Source of the DNA: DATJUC01 sp035502675
Lineage (GTDB): Bacteria; Vulcanimicrobiota; Vulcanimicrobiia; Vulcanimicrobiales; Vulcanimicrobiaceae
DNA: 17,331 bases
NCBI GenBank assembly: GCA_035502675.1
Contig: DATJUC010000259.1
Coordinates: 1-17,331 of the forward strand
Reading direction: 5' to 3'
How positions within the stretch are numbered: the stretch's first letter is position 1; every line of letters starts with the position of its first letter. The notes below the pieces were generated by a model. That model did no database searches. It had not been told where the DNA came from and was given only the letters and a program-made list of their open reading frames with translations. Both the position numbers and the translations under genes were made by a program. Shown here piece by piece: positions 7,217-14,230 of the stretch.

Positions 7217-7375
7217 TCAGGCGTAGGCGTCGGTGACCGTCCCGAGGCCCAGCGACGCCGCCAGCTCGGCAGCGACCGCACCGGCAAGGTTCTGCTGGGC
7301 GGTAAGCAGGCTAAGGTCGATCTGATTGGCGACCGCCGCATCTCCGGCCGCGGTCGAGGCCGCTGCGATGTCCAT
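7217..7375 (-). CDS. YjfB-like microprotein (putative motility protein family)
   Basis: This 52-residue protein begins MDIAAASTAA and continues NQIDLSLLTAQQNLAGAV. The pattern MDIAA-S...Q(V/I)xLSxL resembles the small YjfB-like family (PF14070, named putative motility protein; function not established). It is Ala-rich, probably one helix, without a signal or membrane segment. ATG 7375 is chosen over upstream in-frame starts because a perfect AGGAGG (7390-7385) sits 9 nt before it, the strongest ribosome site on the minus strand of this window, which suggests high expression. It is divergent from the membrane microprotein (43-base gap). Confidence 0.6.
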   Translation of the reverse strand: MDIAAASTAAGDAAVANQIDLSLLTAQQNLAGAVAAELAASLGLGTVTDAYA

Positions 7376-7418
7376 GGCCTGAAACCTCCTGCCTCGGGTA
7401 TCGGTAGGTGAGGGTGAA

Positions 7419-7610
7419 ATGATGAACCCGACGCTCTCGCTCTTCCTTAGACTCACCGCCGTCATCGCGATCGGCATCGTCCTGCTCTTCATAGCCGGCA
7501 TCTTGTTGAAGATCGTGATCGTCGCCGCGGTGATCGCGGCGGTCCTGCTGGGCGGATTCTTCCTTTACTCTTTGGTTCGGCGCCGCAACCGCTACCCGAT
7601 GGTCCGCTAG
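7419..7610 (+). CDS. Small two-helix membrane protein of unknown function
   Basis: A 63-residue (or 62 from the adjacent ATG 7422) membrane microprotein. Residues about 9-30 and 32-53 are hydrophobic and separated by one Lys, giving a short hairpin of two membrane helices, with a basic tail (VRRRNRYPMVR) expected on the cytoplasmic side. No family is recognised. GAGGGTGA lies just upstream as ribosome site and favours ATG 7422. Its stop overlaps the convergent alpha/beta hydrolase stop (7607-7610). Confidence 0.6.
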   Translation: MMNPTLSLFLRLTAVIAIGIVLLFIAGILLKIVIVAAVIAAVLLGGFFLYSLVRRRNRYPMVR

Positions 7611-8404
7611 CCGGCCGCCAGGAGCTCTTCGAGCGCTTCGGTGACGCACCGCGGCTGCTCTACCATAGGGAGGTGGCCGCTTTCCCGGCAGACCACGAGT
7701 CGCCCGCGCGAAAACGCGCGGGCGACGTTTTCTGCCTCTTCGAGCGGGAGCAACTCGTCGTCGTCGCCGGCCAGCACGAGGACCGGAACGCCGACGTCGG
7801 GAGCGATGTCGTCGGCGGGGGTCCGCATCGCCAAACCGCGCAGCATCGCGGCGGCGCCGGCCGCCGAGTTACGGCGCGCGATGTCGCCCGTGCGATCGAT
7901 CGACTCCGGCCGCTCAACCCGCGTTTTCTGCGAAAAAAGCCGCGAAACGTACGCTTCGACGATCGGCTCGATCGACGATTCGCGTTCCGCGCGATCGGCC
8001 AACTCGCGGCGCGACGACGCCTGTTCCGGCGTGTCGGCGCGCAGCCGGCTGCAGACCAGCGCCAGGTGTGTAACGCGCTCGTAAAACATTCGCGCGAACG
8101 CCATCGCAACGTATCCGCCCATCGAATGTCCGACCAGCGCGGCGCGTTCCACGCCGGCCGCATCCAGCATCGCGGCGACGTCGCCGGCGAGCGTCTCCAT
8201 CAAATACGGGCCTTCCGTTTGCTGCGACGAGCCCATGCCGCGCAGGTCGGGACGCAGCACGCGATGCGTCCGCGCCAGCGGCGCAACCTGTTGTTCCCAG
8301 ACGTCGCGCGTCAGCGGAAAGCCGTGAATCAGCACGACTGCGGCAGCCGCGTCGCCGTCCACGCACACGTCGAGACGCGCACCGTCATCGGCAAAAACTT
8401 GCAT
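7607..8404 (-). CDS. Alpha/beta-fold hydrolase
   Basis: A 265-residue cytoplasmic alpha/beta hydrolase with all active-site elements: oxyanion loop HGFP (27-30), nucleophile elbow GHSMGG (Ser94), acid in AGDDDELLP (Asp214-216) and base in SGHLPMVEQP (His244). The length and the RPDLRGMGSS segment resemble 3-oxoadipate enol-lactonase/arylesterase-like enzymes. That substrate would fit the aromatic locus 1 kb away, but nothing in the sequence proves it. The start is ATG 8404 or the TTG just before it (8407); a minus-strand TATTAT (8418-8413) would place the transcription start at about 8406, so translation may be leaderless, and no ribosome site is visible. It is divergent from the H1-like gene. 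Confidence 0.85.
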   Translation of the reverse strand: MQVFADDGARLDVCVDGDAAAAVVLIHGFPLTRDVWEQQVAPLARTHRVLRPDLRGMGSSQQTEGPYLMETLAGDVAAMLDAAGVERAALVGHSMGGYVAMAFARMFYERVTHLALVCSRLRADTPEQASSRRELADRAERESSIEPIVEAYVSRLFSQKTRVERPESIDRTGDIARRNSAAGAAAMLRGLAMRTPADDIAPDVGVPVLVLAGDDDELLPLEEAENVARAFSRGRLVVCRESGHLPMVEQPRCVTEALEELLAAG

Positions 8405-8427
8405 CAAAAGTCATAATACTGTATAAG
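8399..8427 (+). promoter_or_regulatory. Promoter of the H1-like gene
   Basis: TTGCAT (8399-8404), a 17-base spacer and TATAAG (8422-8427, five of six) form a promoter with a start near 8434, leaving a leader of about 48 nt. It overlaps the divergent hydrolase start and the 13-base element shared with the paaX promoter region (8410-8422). Confidence 0.5.
8410..8422. repeat. Copy B of the 13-base element shared by two divergent promoters
   Basis: GTCATAATACTGT, between the alpha/beta hydrolase and H1-like genes; it matches copy A (655-667) at 12 of 13 positions. On the minus strand it reads ACAGTATTATGAC and contains the TATTAT proposed as the hydrolase -10. Confidence 0.5.
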
Positions 8428-8481
8428 GGAGGCAACTACCCTGGTCATCAACCGGCCAGAGAAAGGATGACTCCACACACA

Positions 8482-8763
8482 ATGGCAGTCAAACGTTCAC
8501 GTAAGAAGGCCGCTGCGAAGGCGGCACCGGCGGCGAAGAAGCGTACGGTGCGCAAGGCAGCGCGCAAGGTCCGCAAGGCGGCCCGGAAGACTACGCGTAG
8601 AAAGGCAACGCGTAGGAAGAAAGCGGCTCGTAAGGGCGCGCGCAAGGTGCGCAAAGCGGTTCGTAAGAAGGCGCGCAAGACCCGTAAGGCGGCGCGCAAG
8701 ACCGTTCGCAAGTCGGTCCGCAAAGCCCGTAAGACCAGCCGCCGGAAAAAGGCCGCCGCTTAA
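8482..8763 (+). CDS. Histone H1-like Lys/Arg-rich DNA-binding protein
   Basis: A 93-residue, extremely basic protein: by my count 26 Lys and 23 Arg (about 53%), no Asp or Glu, the rest mostly Ala, Val and Thr. It is built of irregular heptad-like units such as VRKAARK, KVRKAVRK and TRKAARK, an Ala/Lys/Arg helix with no globular domain, comparable to bacterial H1-like proteins (Hc1, AlgP tails) that coat or compact DNA. The start is uncertain: ATG 8482 gives the typical MAVKRSRKK, with AAAGGA 14 nt upstream; in-frame ATG 8467 would add five residues but touches that ribosome site. It has its own promoter and a strong terminator, so it is monocistronic and probably well expressed. Function is inferred from composition only. 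Confidence 0.75.
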   Translation: MAVKRSRKKAAAKAAPAAKKRTVRKAARKVRKAARKTTRRKATRRKKAARKGARKVRKAVRKKARKTRKAARKTVRKSVRKARKTSRRKKAAA

Positions 8764-8786
8764 CAACCGGCGTTTTTTATGCCGAT

Positions 8787-8817
8787 GCGAGTCGCGATTT
8801 CGCGACTCGCTTTTTTT
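8787..8817 (+). terminator. Rho-independent terminator after the H1-like gene
   Basis: A perfect 10-base stem GCGAGTCGCG (8787-8796), loop ATTT and CGCGACTCGC (8801-8810) is followed by seven T (8811-8817). This is the only classic terminator in the window. Its T-run also contains the last bases of the convergent MFS gene stop (TAA at 8818-8816), so the MFS mRNA also crosses the hairpin, but without a T-run on that strand. Confidence 0.93.
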
Positions 8818-10057
8818 ATACGGATTTCACCGCGGGGCGAAAAATCCAGATCGCGATGAAGGTCGCCGCGCATAGGGCACCCGCGAAGGCAAACATTCGA
8901 GAAAGGCCGATGAGGGCGGCGATGGCGCCGTCGACCAGCGACCCGGCCGGCACGATGCCGATGGCGATCATCGTGTAGACGGCGATGGCTCGACCGCGGA
9001 TCTCGTCGGGCGAAAGGGTCTGGATGAGCGTATTGGTCGCTCCCAGCAGCGTCATCGTGCCGACGCCGGTGGCGAACAGAACGGGCAGCGAAACCGCGAT
9101 GCTGGGAACGAAGCTGAGGAGCATCACGCCGCAGGAGGTCGTCAGTCCCGCCTGCAGCCAGAGTTTCGAACGGCGCTCGCGTTGCGCCATGTACGCCGTC
9201 ACCAAGGCACCGCCGAACCCGCCCAAGCCGATCGCCGAGACCGCCCAGCCCAAACCGCGCGCGCCGGCGTGCAGTACGTTGACGACGAACGCGGGCGTCA
9301 GCTGGCTGTAGGGACGAGCGAAGACGGCCGTTACGAAAAAGGCCAGCACGACGTAGCGCAGTACCGGATGGTTGTAGAGAAAGATCATGCCTTGCCGCAT
9401 CGCCCGCAGCATCGGCTCGCGGAGCGCCCCCGAGGGAGGCGAGGGCTTCATCATCAGAACCGCGACGACGACGGCCAGCGTCACGACGGCGTTGACATAA
9501 AACGATCCGGCGACCCCGACCCACACGATCAAGACGCCGGCGAGTGCCGGGCCGAGGACCGCCGGCGCGTTGAACGCGACGGAGTTCAGTCCGACCGCGT
9601 TTCCGACGTATTGCCGATCGACCAGAAACGGCGTCCAACTTTGGCGCGTCGGCGCGTCGAACGCGTTGGCCGCCGAGTTCAATGCCGATATCGCTACCAG
9701 ACCGAACATCTCGAGGCGCTGCGCGGTCGCGAGCAAGGCCAGCAGCAGTGCCGCAAACGCCATCGTGACGTTCGTGCAGACCAGCACGCGGCGGCGCGGA
9801 AAACGGTCGGCGACGACGCCGGCCACCGGCGACAGCAACAGGACCGGCACGGCCCGCGCGGCGCCGAGGATCCCGAGGTACAACGCCGCGACGTGCGGCG
9901 AACCGGCGATCCGTGCGACGAAGTAACCCATTGCCGTAAACTGCATCCACGTCCCGAGATTGGAGATCATGAGGCCGCCCCAAAGCAGCCGGAAATCCCG
10001 GTAGCGCAGGGCCGCGAAGATCGCGCTGCCGCGTTTCGGAACGGGCGTTTCGTTCAC
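8816..10057 (-). CDS. MFS efflux transporter, EntS-like (MFS_3) family
   Basis: A 413-residue, largely hydrophobic protein predicted to have 10-12 membrane helices. The start YRDFRLLWGGLMISNLGTWM and the loop 2-3 motif GVVADRFPRRRVL are typical of the MFS_3/EntS group of drug or siderophore exporters (PF05977). A second conserved patch, DAPTRQSWTPFLVD, precedes the central region and LSPDEIRGRAIAVYTM lies in the C-terminal half, as in that group. The substrate is unknown. The start is GTG 10057, overlapping the upstream kinase-like stop by four bases (GTGA, 10054-10057), so the two proteins are co-translated. Its stop lies in the T-run of the H1-like terminator. Confidence 0.88.
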   Translation of the reverse strand: MNETPVPKRGSAIFAALRYRDFRLLWGGLMISNLGTWMQFTAMGYFVARIAGSPHVAALYLGILGAARAVPVLLLSPVAGVVADRFPRRRVLVCTNVTMAFAALLLALLATAQRLEMFGLVAISALNSAANAFDAPTRQSWTPFLVDRQYVGNAVGLNSVAFNAPAVLGPALAGVLIVWVGVAGSFYVNAVVTLAVVVAVLMMKPSPPSGALREPMLRAMRQGMIFLYNHPVLRYVVLAFFVTAVFARPYSQLTPAFVVNVLHAGARGLGWAVSAIGLGGFGGALVTAYMAQRERRSKLWLQAGLTTSCGVMLLSFVPSIAVSLPVLFATGVGTMTLLGATNTLIQTLSPDEIRGRAIAVYTMIAIGIVPAGSLVDGAIAALIGLSRMFAFAGALCAATFIAIWIFRPAVKSV

Positions 10058-10668
10058 GCGCCGCGCGCCCGAACCGCGGCAACGATTGCGGCGACCGCTG
10101 CGTCTTCACCGAGCCGCGACGTGTCGATGCAGAGATCGTAGTGCGCCGGGTCGCCGAACGCGATGCCGTACCAGTCGCGCAGATACGCGCTCCGGGCGCG
10201 ATCGACGCGATCCACCTCGGCTGCCGCCGTCTTGGCGTCGACCCGCATCGCCGATACGATATGCGCTATCCGCCAATCGCGCGGCGCATACATGAAGGCA
10301 GCCAGGAGGTCCGTCCGGTCGTGCAAGATCGTCCCGGCGCCGCGCCCGACAATGACGGCATTGCCGCGCGCGGCGTAGTCGCGGACGGCGGCCTGCACGG
10401 CGTGCAGGAGCGTTTCGTCGAACGGCTCGGCAATAGCCGAGGCCGGCGCGAGCTCGGGCGTCGCCATCTCGAGCCCGGTCAAGAGGCGCTCGCCCAGCGA
10501 TCGGCCCGAGTCTTCACTCGCCTCGACCACGTCGACGGGAACGTTCAGACGTTTGGCGACGACGACCGGGAGCTGACGGTCGATCAGCGCGTAGCCGAGC
10601 TCCCCCGCGACCCGCTCGGCAATCGCGACGGCGCCGCTGCCGTACTGGTTGGAAACCGTGACGATCAC
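10054..10668 (-). CDS. Cytidylate kinase-like protein (Cytidylate_kin2 family)
   Basis: A 204-residue P-loop protein resembling the cytidylate kinase-like family PF13189: N-terminal ITVS-QYGSG phosphate loop (VSNQYGSGA, 5-13), a Tyr/Asp-containing segment (ALIDRQLP), VIVGRGAGTIL (105-115) and the C-terminal YDLCIDTS (177-184). The loop lacks the usual Lys and also the Gly-Arg-Glu that normally follows GSG in this family, so nucleotide binding may be altered. It is distinct from the essential Cmk, and its real substrate is unknown. The start is GTG 10668 without a visible ribosome site. It leads a two-gene operon with the MFS exporter and is divergent from the ABC exporter operon (41-base gap). 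Confidence 0.75.
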   Translation of the reverse strand: MIVTVSNQYGSGAVAIAERVAGELGYALIDRQLPVVVAKRLNVPVDVVEASEDSGRSLGERLLTGLEMATPELAPASAIAEPFDETLLHAVQAAVRDYAARGNAVIVGRGAGTILHDRTDLLAAFMYAPRDWRIAHIVSAMRVDAKTAAAEVDRVDRARSAYLRDWYGIAFGDPAHYDLCIDTSRLGEDAAVAAIVAAVRARGA

Positions 10669-10709
10669 ATGAACGAGAGTACGGAGCAGCGAAGCATTGC
10701 CCTCCGACT

Positions 10710-11726
10710 ATGCCCGGCATCATCGAGACGCGCGACCTTCGCAAGGTCTTCCGCACCGTCAAGCGCGAGCCCGGAGCGCTCGGCGCGCTGCGCACGTTGT
10801 TCTCCGGCAGCTACGAGGAACGCGTCGCCGTCGCCGGCGTCACGATGTCGGTACGGGCCGGCGAGCTGATCGGGTACATCGGTCCCAACGGGGCCGGCAA
10901 ATCGACCACGATCAAGATGCTCACCGGCATTCTGGTTCCGACCTCGGGGGACGTCCGCGTCGCCGGGCTGGTTCCCTGGCAGCACCGTAAGGAGAACGCT
11001 CGCAACATCGGCGTCGTCTTCGGCCAGCGCAGCCAGTTGTATTGGGACCTTCCGCTGATCGAATCGTTCGAGTTGCTGCGCGCCATCTACGGCGTTCCTC
11101 GGGCGGCCTATCGCCGCAACCTCGACGAGTTCGTGGAGCTCCTCCAGATGGAACCGTTTCTGCGGACTCCGGTGCGGCAGCTCTCGCTCGGCCAGCGCAT
11201 GCGCGGCGATTTCGCGGCCGCACTGCTGCACGACCCCGCGATCGTGTATCTCGACGAGCCCACCATCGGCCTCGACGTGGTCGCAAAGCAGGCGATCCGG
11301 GAGTTCGTCGCGCGCATCAACGCTCAGCGCGGAACGACGATCGTGCTGACGACCCACGACCTGGCCGACGTCGAACGGCTGTGCCGGCGCATCGTGCTCA
11401 TCGATTGCGGACGGATCATCTTCGACGGCGAGGTCGAGCACATCAAGATGCGCTACGGGCGCCACCGTACGCTGGTAGTCCACTTGAGCGAGCCCGTCGA
11501 ACATCCCGCGCTGGAGGGCGCCGAGCTGGCCGGCGTCGACGGTGCCGTCGTCCGTTTTCGCTTCGACCGGACGCAACGGCGAGCCGACGCACTCGTGCGG
11601 CAAGCGAGCGAACGTTATCGAGTGGAAGACGTCAGCATCGAAGAGCCCGATCTCGAATCGATCATCCGTCGGATCTACGTCTCGCCGGCCGGCATCGAGG
11701 CCGGCGACAAGGAGGCTCAGGTATGA
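10710..11726 (+). CDS. ABC-2 exporter ATP-binding protein
   Basis: The ATPase of an ABC exporter, 338 residues. Walker A GPNGAGKST (58-66), Q-loop VVFGQRSQLYWDLP (102-115), signature LSLGQRMR (158-165), Walker B IVYLDEPT (178-185) and switch His216 (TTHD) are all intact. The GQRSQLWWD-type Q-loop, the long N-terminal insert before the first strand and the ~100-residue C-terminal extension are typical of the ATPase that pairs with PF06182 permeases (I recall COG4586). Two such permeases follow at 12484 and 15880. ATG 10710 has no clear ribosome site; its stop overlaps the next gene (ATGA, 11723-11726). The substrate is unknown; relatives export drugs or envelope compounds. Confidence 0.92.
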   Translation: MPGIIETRDLRKVFRTVKREPGALGALRTLFSGSYEERVAVAGVTMSVRAGELIGYIGPNGAGKSTTIKMLTGILVPTSGDVRVAGLVPWQHRKENARNIGVVFGQRSQLYWDLPLIESFELLRAIYGVPRAAYRRNLDEFVELLQMEPFLRTPVRQLSLGQRMRGDFAAALLHDPAIVYLDEPTIGLDVVAKQAIREFVARINAQRGTTIVLTTHDLADVERLCRRIVLIDCGRIIFDGEVEHIKMRYGRHRTLVVHLSEPVEHPALEGAELAGVDGAVVRFRFDRTQRRADALVRQASERYRVEDVSIEEPDLESIIRRIYVSPAGIEAGDKEAQV

Positions 11727-12481
11727 TTCTTTCCGGCAACGCCAAGAAACCGAAGATTCACTCCAGCGCCTACGTTGCGCCGTCGGCGACGATTGCAGGA
11801 GACGTGACGATCGGGCCGGGGTGCGCGATCCTGCACGGCTCGGTGATCGTTTCCGAGGGTGCGCCGGTGAAAATCGGAAGCGAGACGGTCGTGATGGAGC
11901 ATGCCGTCTTGCGCGCGAGCGGGGGCAGCGCGCTGCAGTTTCCGCTTTCGATCGGCGACAAATGCATCGTCGGGCCGCACGCCTACGTCGTCGGAGCCGC
12001 GATCGGAAACGGCTGCTTCGTAGCGGCCGGAACTAAGGTCTTCAACGGCGCCGTGCTGGAGGACGGCAGCGGGGTCGCGCTGGGCGGAATCGTTCACGTC
12101 AAGACGCGCCTGGCCAAGAACGCCAGCGTGCCGATGCAGCACATCGCTCTAGGCGATCCGGCCACGATCTATCCGCCCGAAAAAGCGCCGGAAGCGGCGC
12201 GCAAGATGAACTTCTACGAGGACGTCTTCAACATCGAAGGGGGCGAGGGGGCGAGGGCGCGGGCGGCCGAGACCTACGCGAAGTTCCTGCGCAAAATGCA
12301 CGCTCAAGACACCACCCTCGACGAGCACAAGAACGTCAAGCCGCCGCCGCGCCGGTCGGGCGAAGAGCCGCCGCCGACGCAGGCCGTCGAGGTCGACAAG
12401 GTCGTCGACGTCATGATGCTCGAGCTCGAGGAAATGGAGCATCGCCGTCAAGAAGCGATCCGCCGACAGCAAAAGAAATAG
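11723..12481 (+). CDS. Left-handed beta-helix (gamma-carbonic-anhydrase-like) protein with acidic/basic helical tail
   Basis: A 252-residue protein. Residues ~10-150 are hexapeptide repeats of a left-handed beta-helix (IHSSAYVAPSATIAGDVTIGPGCAILHGSVIV, continuing with IGDKCIVGPHAYVVGAAIGNG), ending ALGDPATIYPPE, as in gamma-carbonic anhydrase/PaaY-CaiE-like proteins. The canonical IGHxxxxHG metal motif appears here as VGPHAYVVG, so two of the three usual His positions are changed; His60 (MEH) and His86 remain. Residues ~155-252 are a charged extension with a Pro-rich hinge (VKPPPRRSG, EEPPPTQ) and a terminal helix (MMLELEEMEHRRQEAIRRQQKK). An excellent AAGGAGG lies 7 nt before ATG 11723, which overlaps the ATPase stop. 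The gene sits inside the exporter operon, two bases before permease 1. Its activity is unknown. Confidence 0.8.
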   Translation: MILSGNAKKPKIHSSAYVAPSATIAGDVTIGPGCAILHGSVIVSEGAPVKIGSETVVMEHAVLRASGGSALQFPLSIGDKCIVGPHAYVVGAAIGNGCFVAAGTKVFNGAVLEDGSGVALGGIVHVKTRLAKNASVPMQHIALGDPATIYPPEKAPEAARKMNFYEDVFNIEGGEGARARAAETYAKFLRKMHAQDTTLDEHKNVKPPPRRSGEEPPPTQAVEVDKVVDVMMLELEEMEHRRQEAIRRQQKK

Positions 12482-12483
12482 CG

Positions 12484-13269
12484 TTGGAGCCGTACTGGGA
12501 GTTCGCAAAAAAGGCGTTTGCGCGCGAGGCGACCTATCGCATGGAGGTGCTGACCGAGATTGGGTCGCTGGTCTTGCGAGTCTACATTCTGCGCTCGCTC
12601 TGGACGGCGCTGTACGCGCAGAACGCGTCGCCGATCGACCTTCCGCTGCACGGTATGATCACGTACGCCACGGTCGCGATGCTGATGTCGCTGATTCTCG
12701 AAGTAGACGCCACCCGGCTGATTCGCGAGAAACTGCGCGAGGGGACGATCGCGACCGACTTGATGAAACCGATCAGCGTTCCGATCTACTTTTTCAGCGA
12801 CGGGCTGGGACAAACTGCATTGCACGCGCTGCTGGTGATTCCGGCCCTGCTGTGCTCGCTGCTGCTCGTGCACATCGACGTCCCGCCGGCGGCGACGTTC
12901 GGCGCGTTCTTGCTCTCGTTTGCGATCGGCTACGGCGTCAACTTCTTCCTCAACTTCATCATGAACTCGATCGCCTTTTGGACGCTGGAGACGTTCGCCG
13001 CACAGCTGATCGTTCGCTGGACGTCGGACTTGCTCTCCGGCCAGATCATCCCGCTTCAATTCTTTCCAGGGGTGCTGGGCAGGATCGTCTTCGCGCTGCC
13101 GTTTGCGGCGATCTATTCGACTCCGCTGCTGATCTACGTCGGTATCATCCCGCCGCACGGGTGGCCGTCCGCCATGGGCGTGCAGATCGCGTGGCTCGCG
13201 GCCTTCGCCCTGCTCTCGACCCTGGTTTGGAGTGCCGGTGCGCGGCGAGTCGTGATTCAGGGAGGCTGA
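12484..13269 (+). CDS. ABC-2 exporter permease 1 (PF06182 family)
   Basis: A 261-residue integral membrane protein with about six helices. The N-terminal YWEFAKKAFAREATYRMEVL and the LREGTIATDLMKPISVP block are the hallmarks of the PF06182 (DUF990) permeases that work with this ATPase type. The start is TTG 12484, two bases after the beta-helix stop; it is preferred over ATG 12541 because the intervening residues (F-K-AF-REA-YR) are conserved in the family. Translation is probably coupled to the gene before, since no strong ribosome site is seen. It should pair with permease 2 as a heterodimeric membrane part. Confidence 0.88.
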   Translation: MEPYWEFAKKAFAREATYRMEVLTEIGSLVLRVYILRSLWTALYAQNASPIDLPLHGMITYATVAMLMSLILEVDATRLIREKLREGTIATDLMKPISVPIYFFSDGLGQTALHALLVIPALLCSLLLVHIDVPPAATFGAFLLSFAIGYGVNFFLNFIMNSIAFWTLETFAAQLIVRWTSDLLSGQIIPLQFFPGVLGRIVFALPFAAIYSTPLLIYVGIIPPHGWPSAMGVQIAWLAAFALLSTLVWSAGARRVVIQGG

Positions 13270-13275
13270 GCGCCC

Positions 13276-14154
13276 CTACTGCCAGTCGTAAGGAACGAAC
13301 GTACTCGGCGGCAGCGTCGGGGGAAAGCCGCCGTAGTAAATCTTGTAGTCCCAGGTTCCCTGCGTGACGGTCACGCCGAGAACGCGCACCGCGCTAAAGA
13401 TCTCGCCGTCGGTCTGCATCCAGTAACCGCCGACGGTGCCGTAGTGCTGCTCGACGTAACCGCCGCTGCCGCCGCGCTGCGACGTATCGAAACGGATCGT
13501 GCAAAAGCGCATGTTTTTTGTATCGACCACGACGTAGGAAAGCTGGTGGTGCGGGTCGCGCTTACGCGAGGTCAGCTGGAGCGCGTGTCCCGGGTCGCCG
13601 TTGCCGCACTGTTCCGGACCGCGGTCGTCAACCGCGTAGATGTTGCTGCCGATGACCTCGACGACCGCGATCGTTCGCAGGTCCGGCGAAGCGCCGGGCG
13701 CGGGCGACGGCGGCGGCGTCTCGATCGGCTCGTCGGTCTGCTGATAGAACAACATGCCCTCGCGCAACGCGCGAAACGCTCCGTACCAGGTCGGATCGAA
13801 GAAGGCCCGCGTGCTGACGTAGCGCCGGCCGTCTTCGGTGGTTATCTCGGTAGAGTAGTCGTACGTGCGATGCTGCAAATGCCACGTTACCGGACCGCTC
13901 GGCACGTTGGGCTCGTTGGTCAGCTCCAGCCAGACGAGGTGATGGAGCGTCTCGAGATCGACGTCGAGTCCGACGCCCTGTCCGACGATTCCATACGTGA
14001 CGTACGCGGGCTGCGGAAGGTTTCGCATGGCGTCGAGCGCACGGTCGTAGAACGTCTGGGCGGCCGGCGGCGGCCCGCCGGCAGCGGAGTCCGGCGGAGA
14101 TGCCGCCAGCAGAGCGGCGCACAGCAACGCCGCGGCGAAACCGGGAATGCGCAA
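13276..14154 (-). CDS. Secreted protein of unknown function
   Basis: A 292-residue protein I do not recognise. The start at TTG 14154 gives MRIPGFAAALLCAALLAAS, a short Sec signal peptide with likely cleavage near SAAGG (residues 23-27). The mature part is Tyr/Thr-rich and mostly beta-strand by look, with an internal Pro/Ser linker (TPPPSPAPGASPD) and two cysteines (EQCGNG, RFCTIRF). The C-terminal ~100 residues describe an outer-membrane-LolA/peptidase-free style beta sheet, but I cannot assign a family. It is last in a minus-strand set with pirin and glycosylase, lies six bases from the end of permease 1 (convergent), and has no good ribosome site, so the start is uncertain. Confidence 0.65.
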   Translation of the reverse strand: MRIPGFAAALLCAALLAASPPDSAAGGPPPAAQTFYDRALDAMRNLPQPAYVTYGIVGQGVGLDVDLETLHHLVWLELTNEPNVPSGPVTWHLQHRTYDYSTEITTEDGRRYVSTRAFFDPTWYGAFRALREGMLFYQQTDEPIETPPPSPAPGASPDLRTIAVVEVIGSNIYAVDDRGPEQCGNGDPGHALQLTSRKRDPHHQLSYVVVDTKNMRFCTIRFDTSQRGGSGGYVEQHYGTVGGYWMQTDGEIFSAVRVLGVTVTQGTWDYKIYYGGFPPTLPPSTFVPYDWQ

Positions 14155-14191
14155 CGAAGAAGTCAGCCGGCCGTCGATTCGTCGGCATAAC

Positions 14192-14210
14192 GCCGGCGCC
14201 GCCCGCCGGC
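14192..14210 (-). other. GC-rich hairpin between pirin and secreted-protein genes
   Basis: The 76-base gap 14155-14230 contains GCCGGCG/CGCCGGC, a 7-base stem with a 5-base loop and no T-run. It could slow transcription or protect mRNA ends, but it is not a convincing terminator. Nothing else is seen in the gap. Confidence 0.35.
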
Positions 14211-14230
14211 TTCGCGCAAATGCCCGCAGG

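Noticed and set aside
8760..10109. Long open frame (about 450 codons) overlapping the MFS transporter in another frame
   Set aside because: Its product is Arg-rich and low in hydrophobic residues, with no motifs; it is a shadow of the GC-rich MFS gene.
10669..10709. Search for promoters between the kinase-like and ABC ATPase genes
   Set aside because: Candidate -35/-10 pairs match poorly (three or fewer -10 bases), so none is annotated despite the divergent layout.
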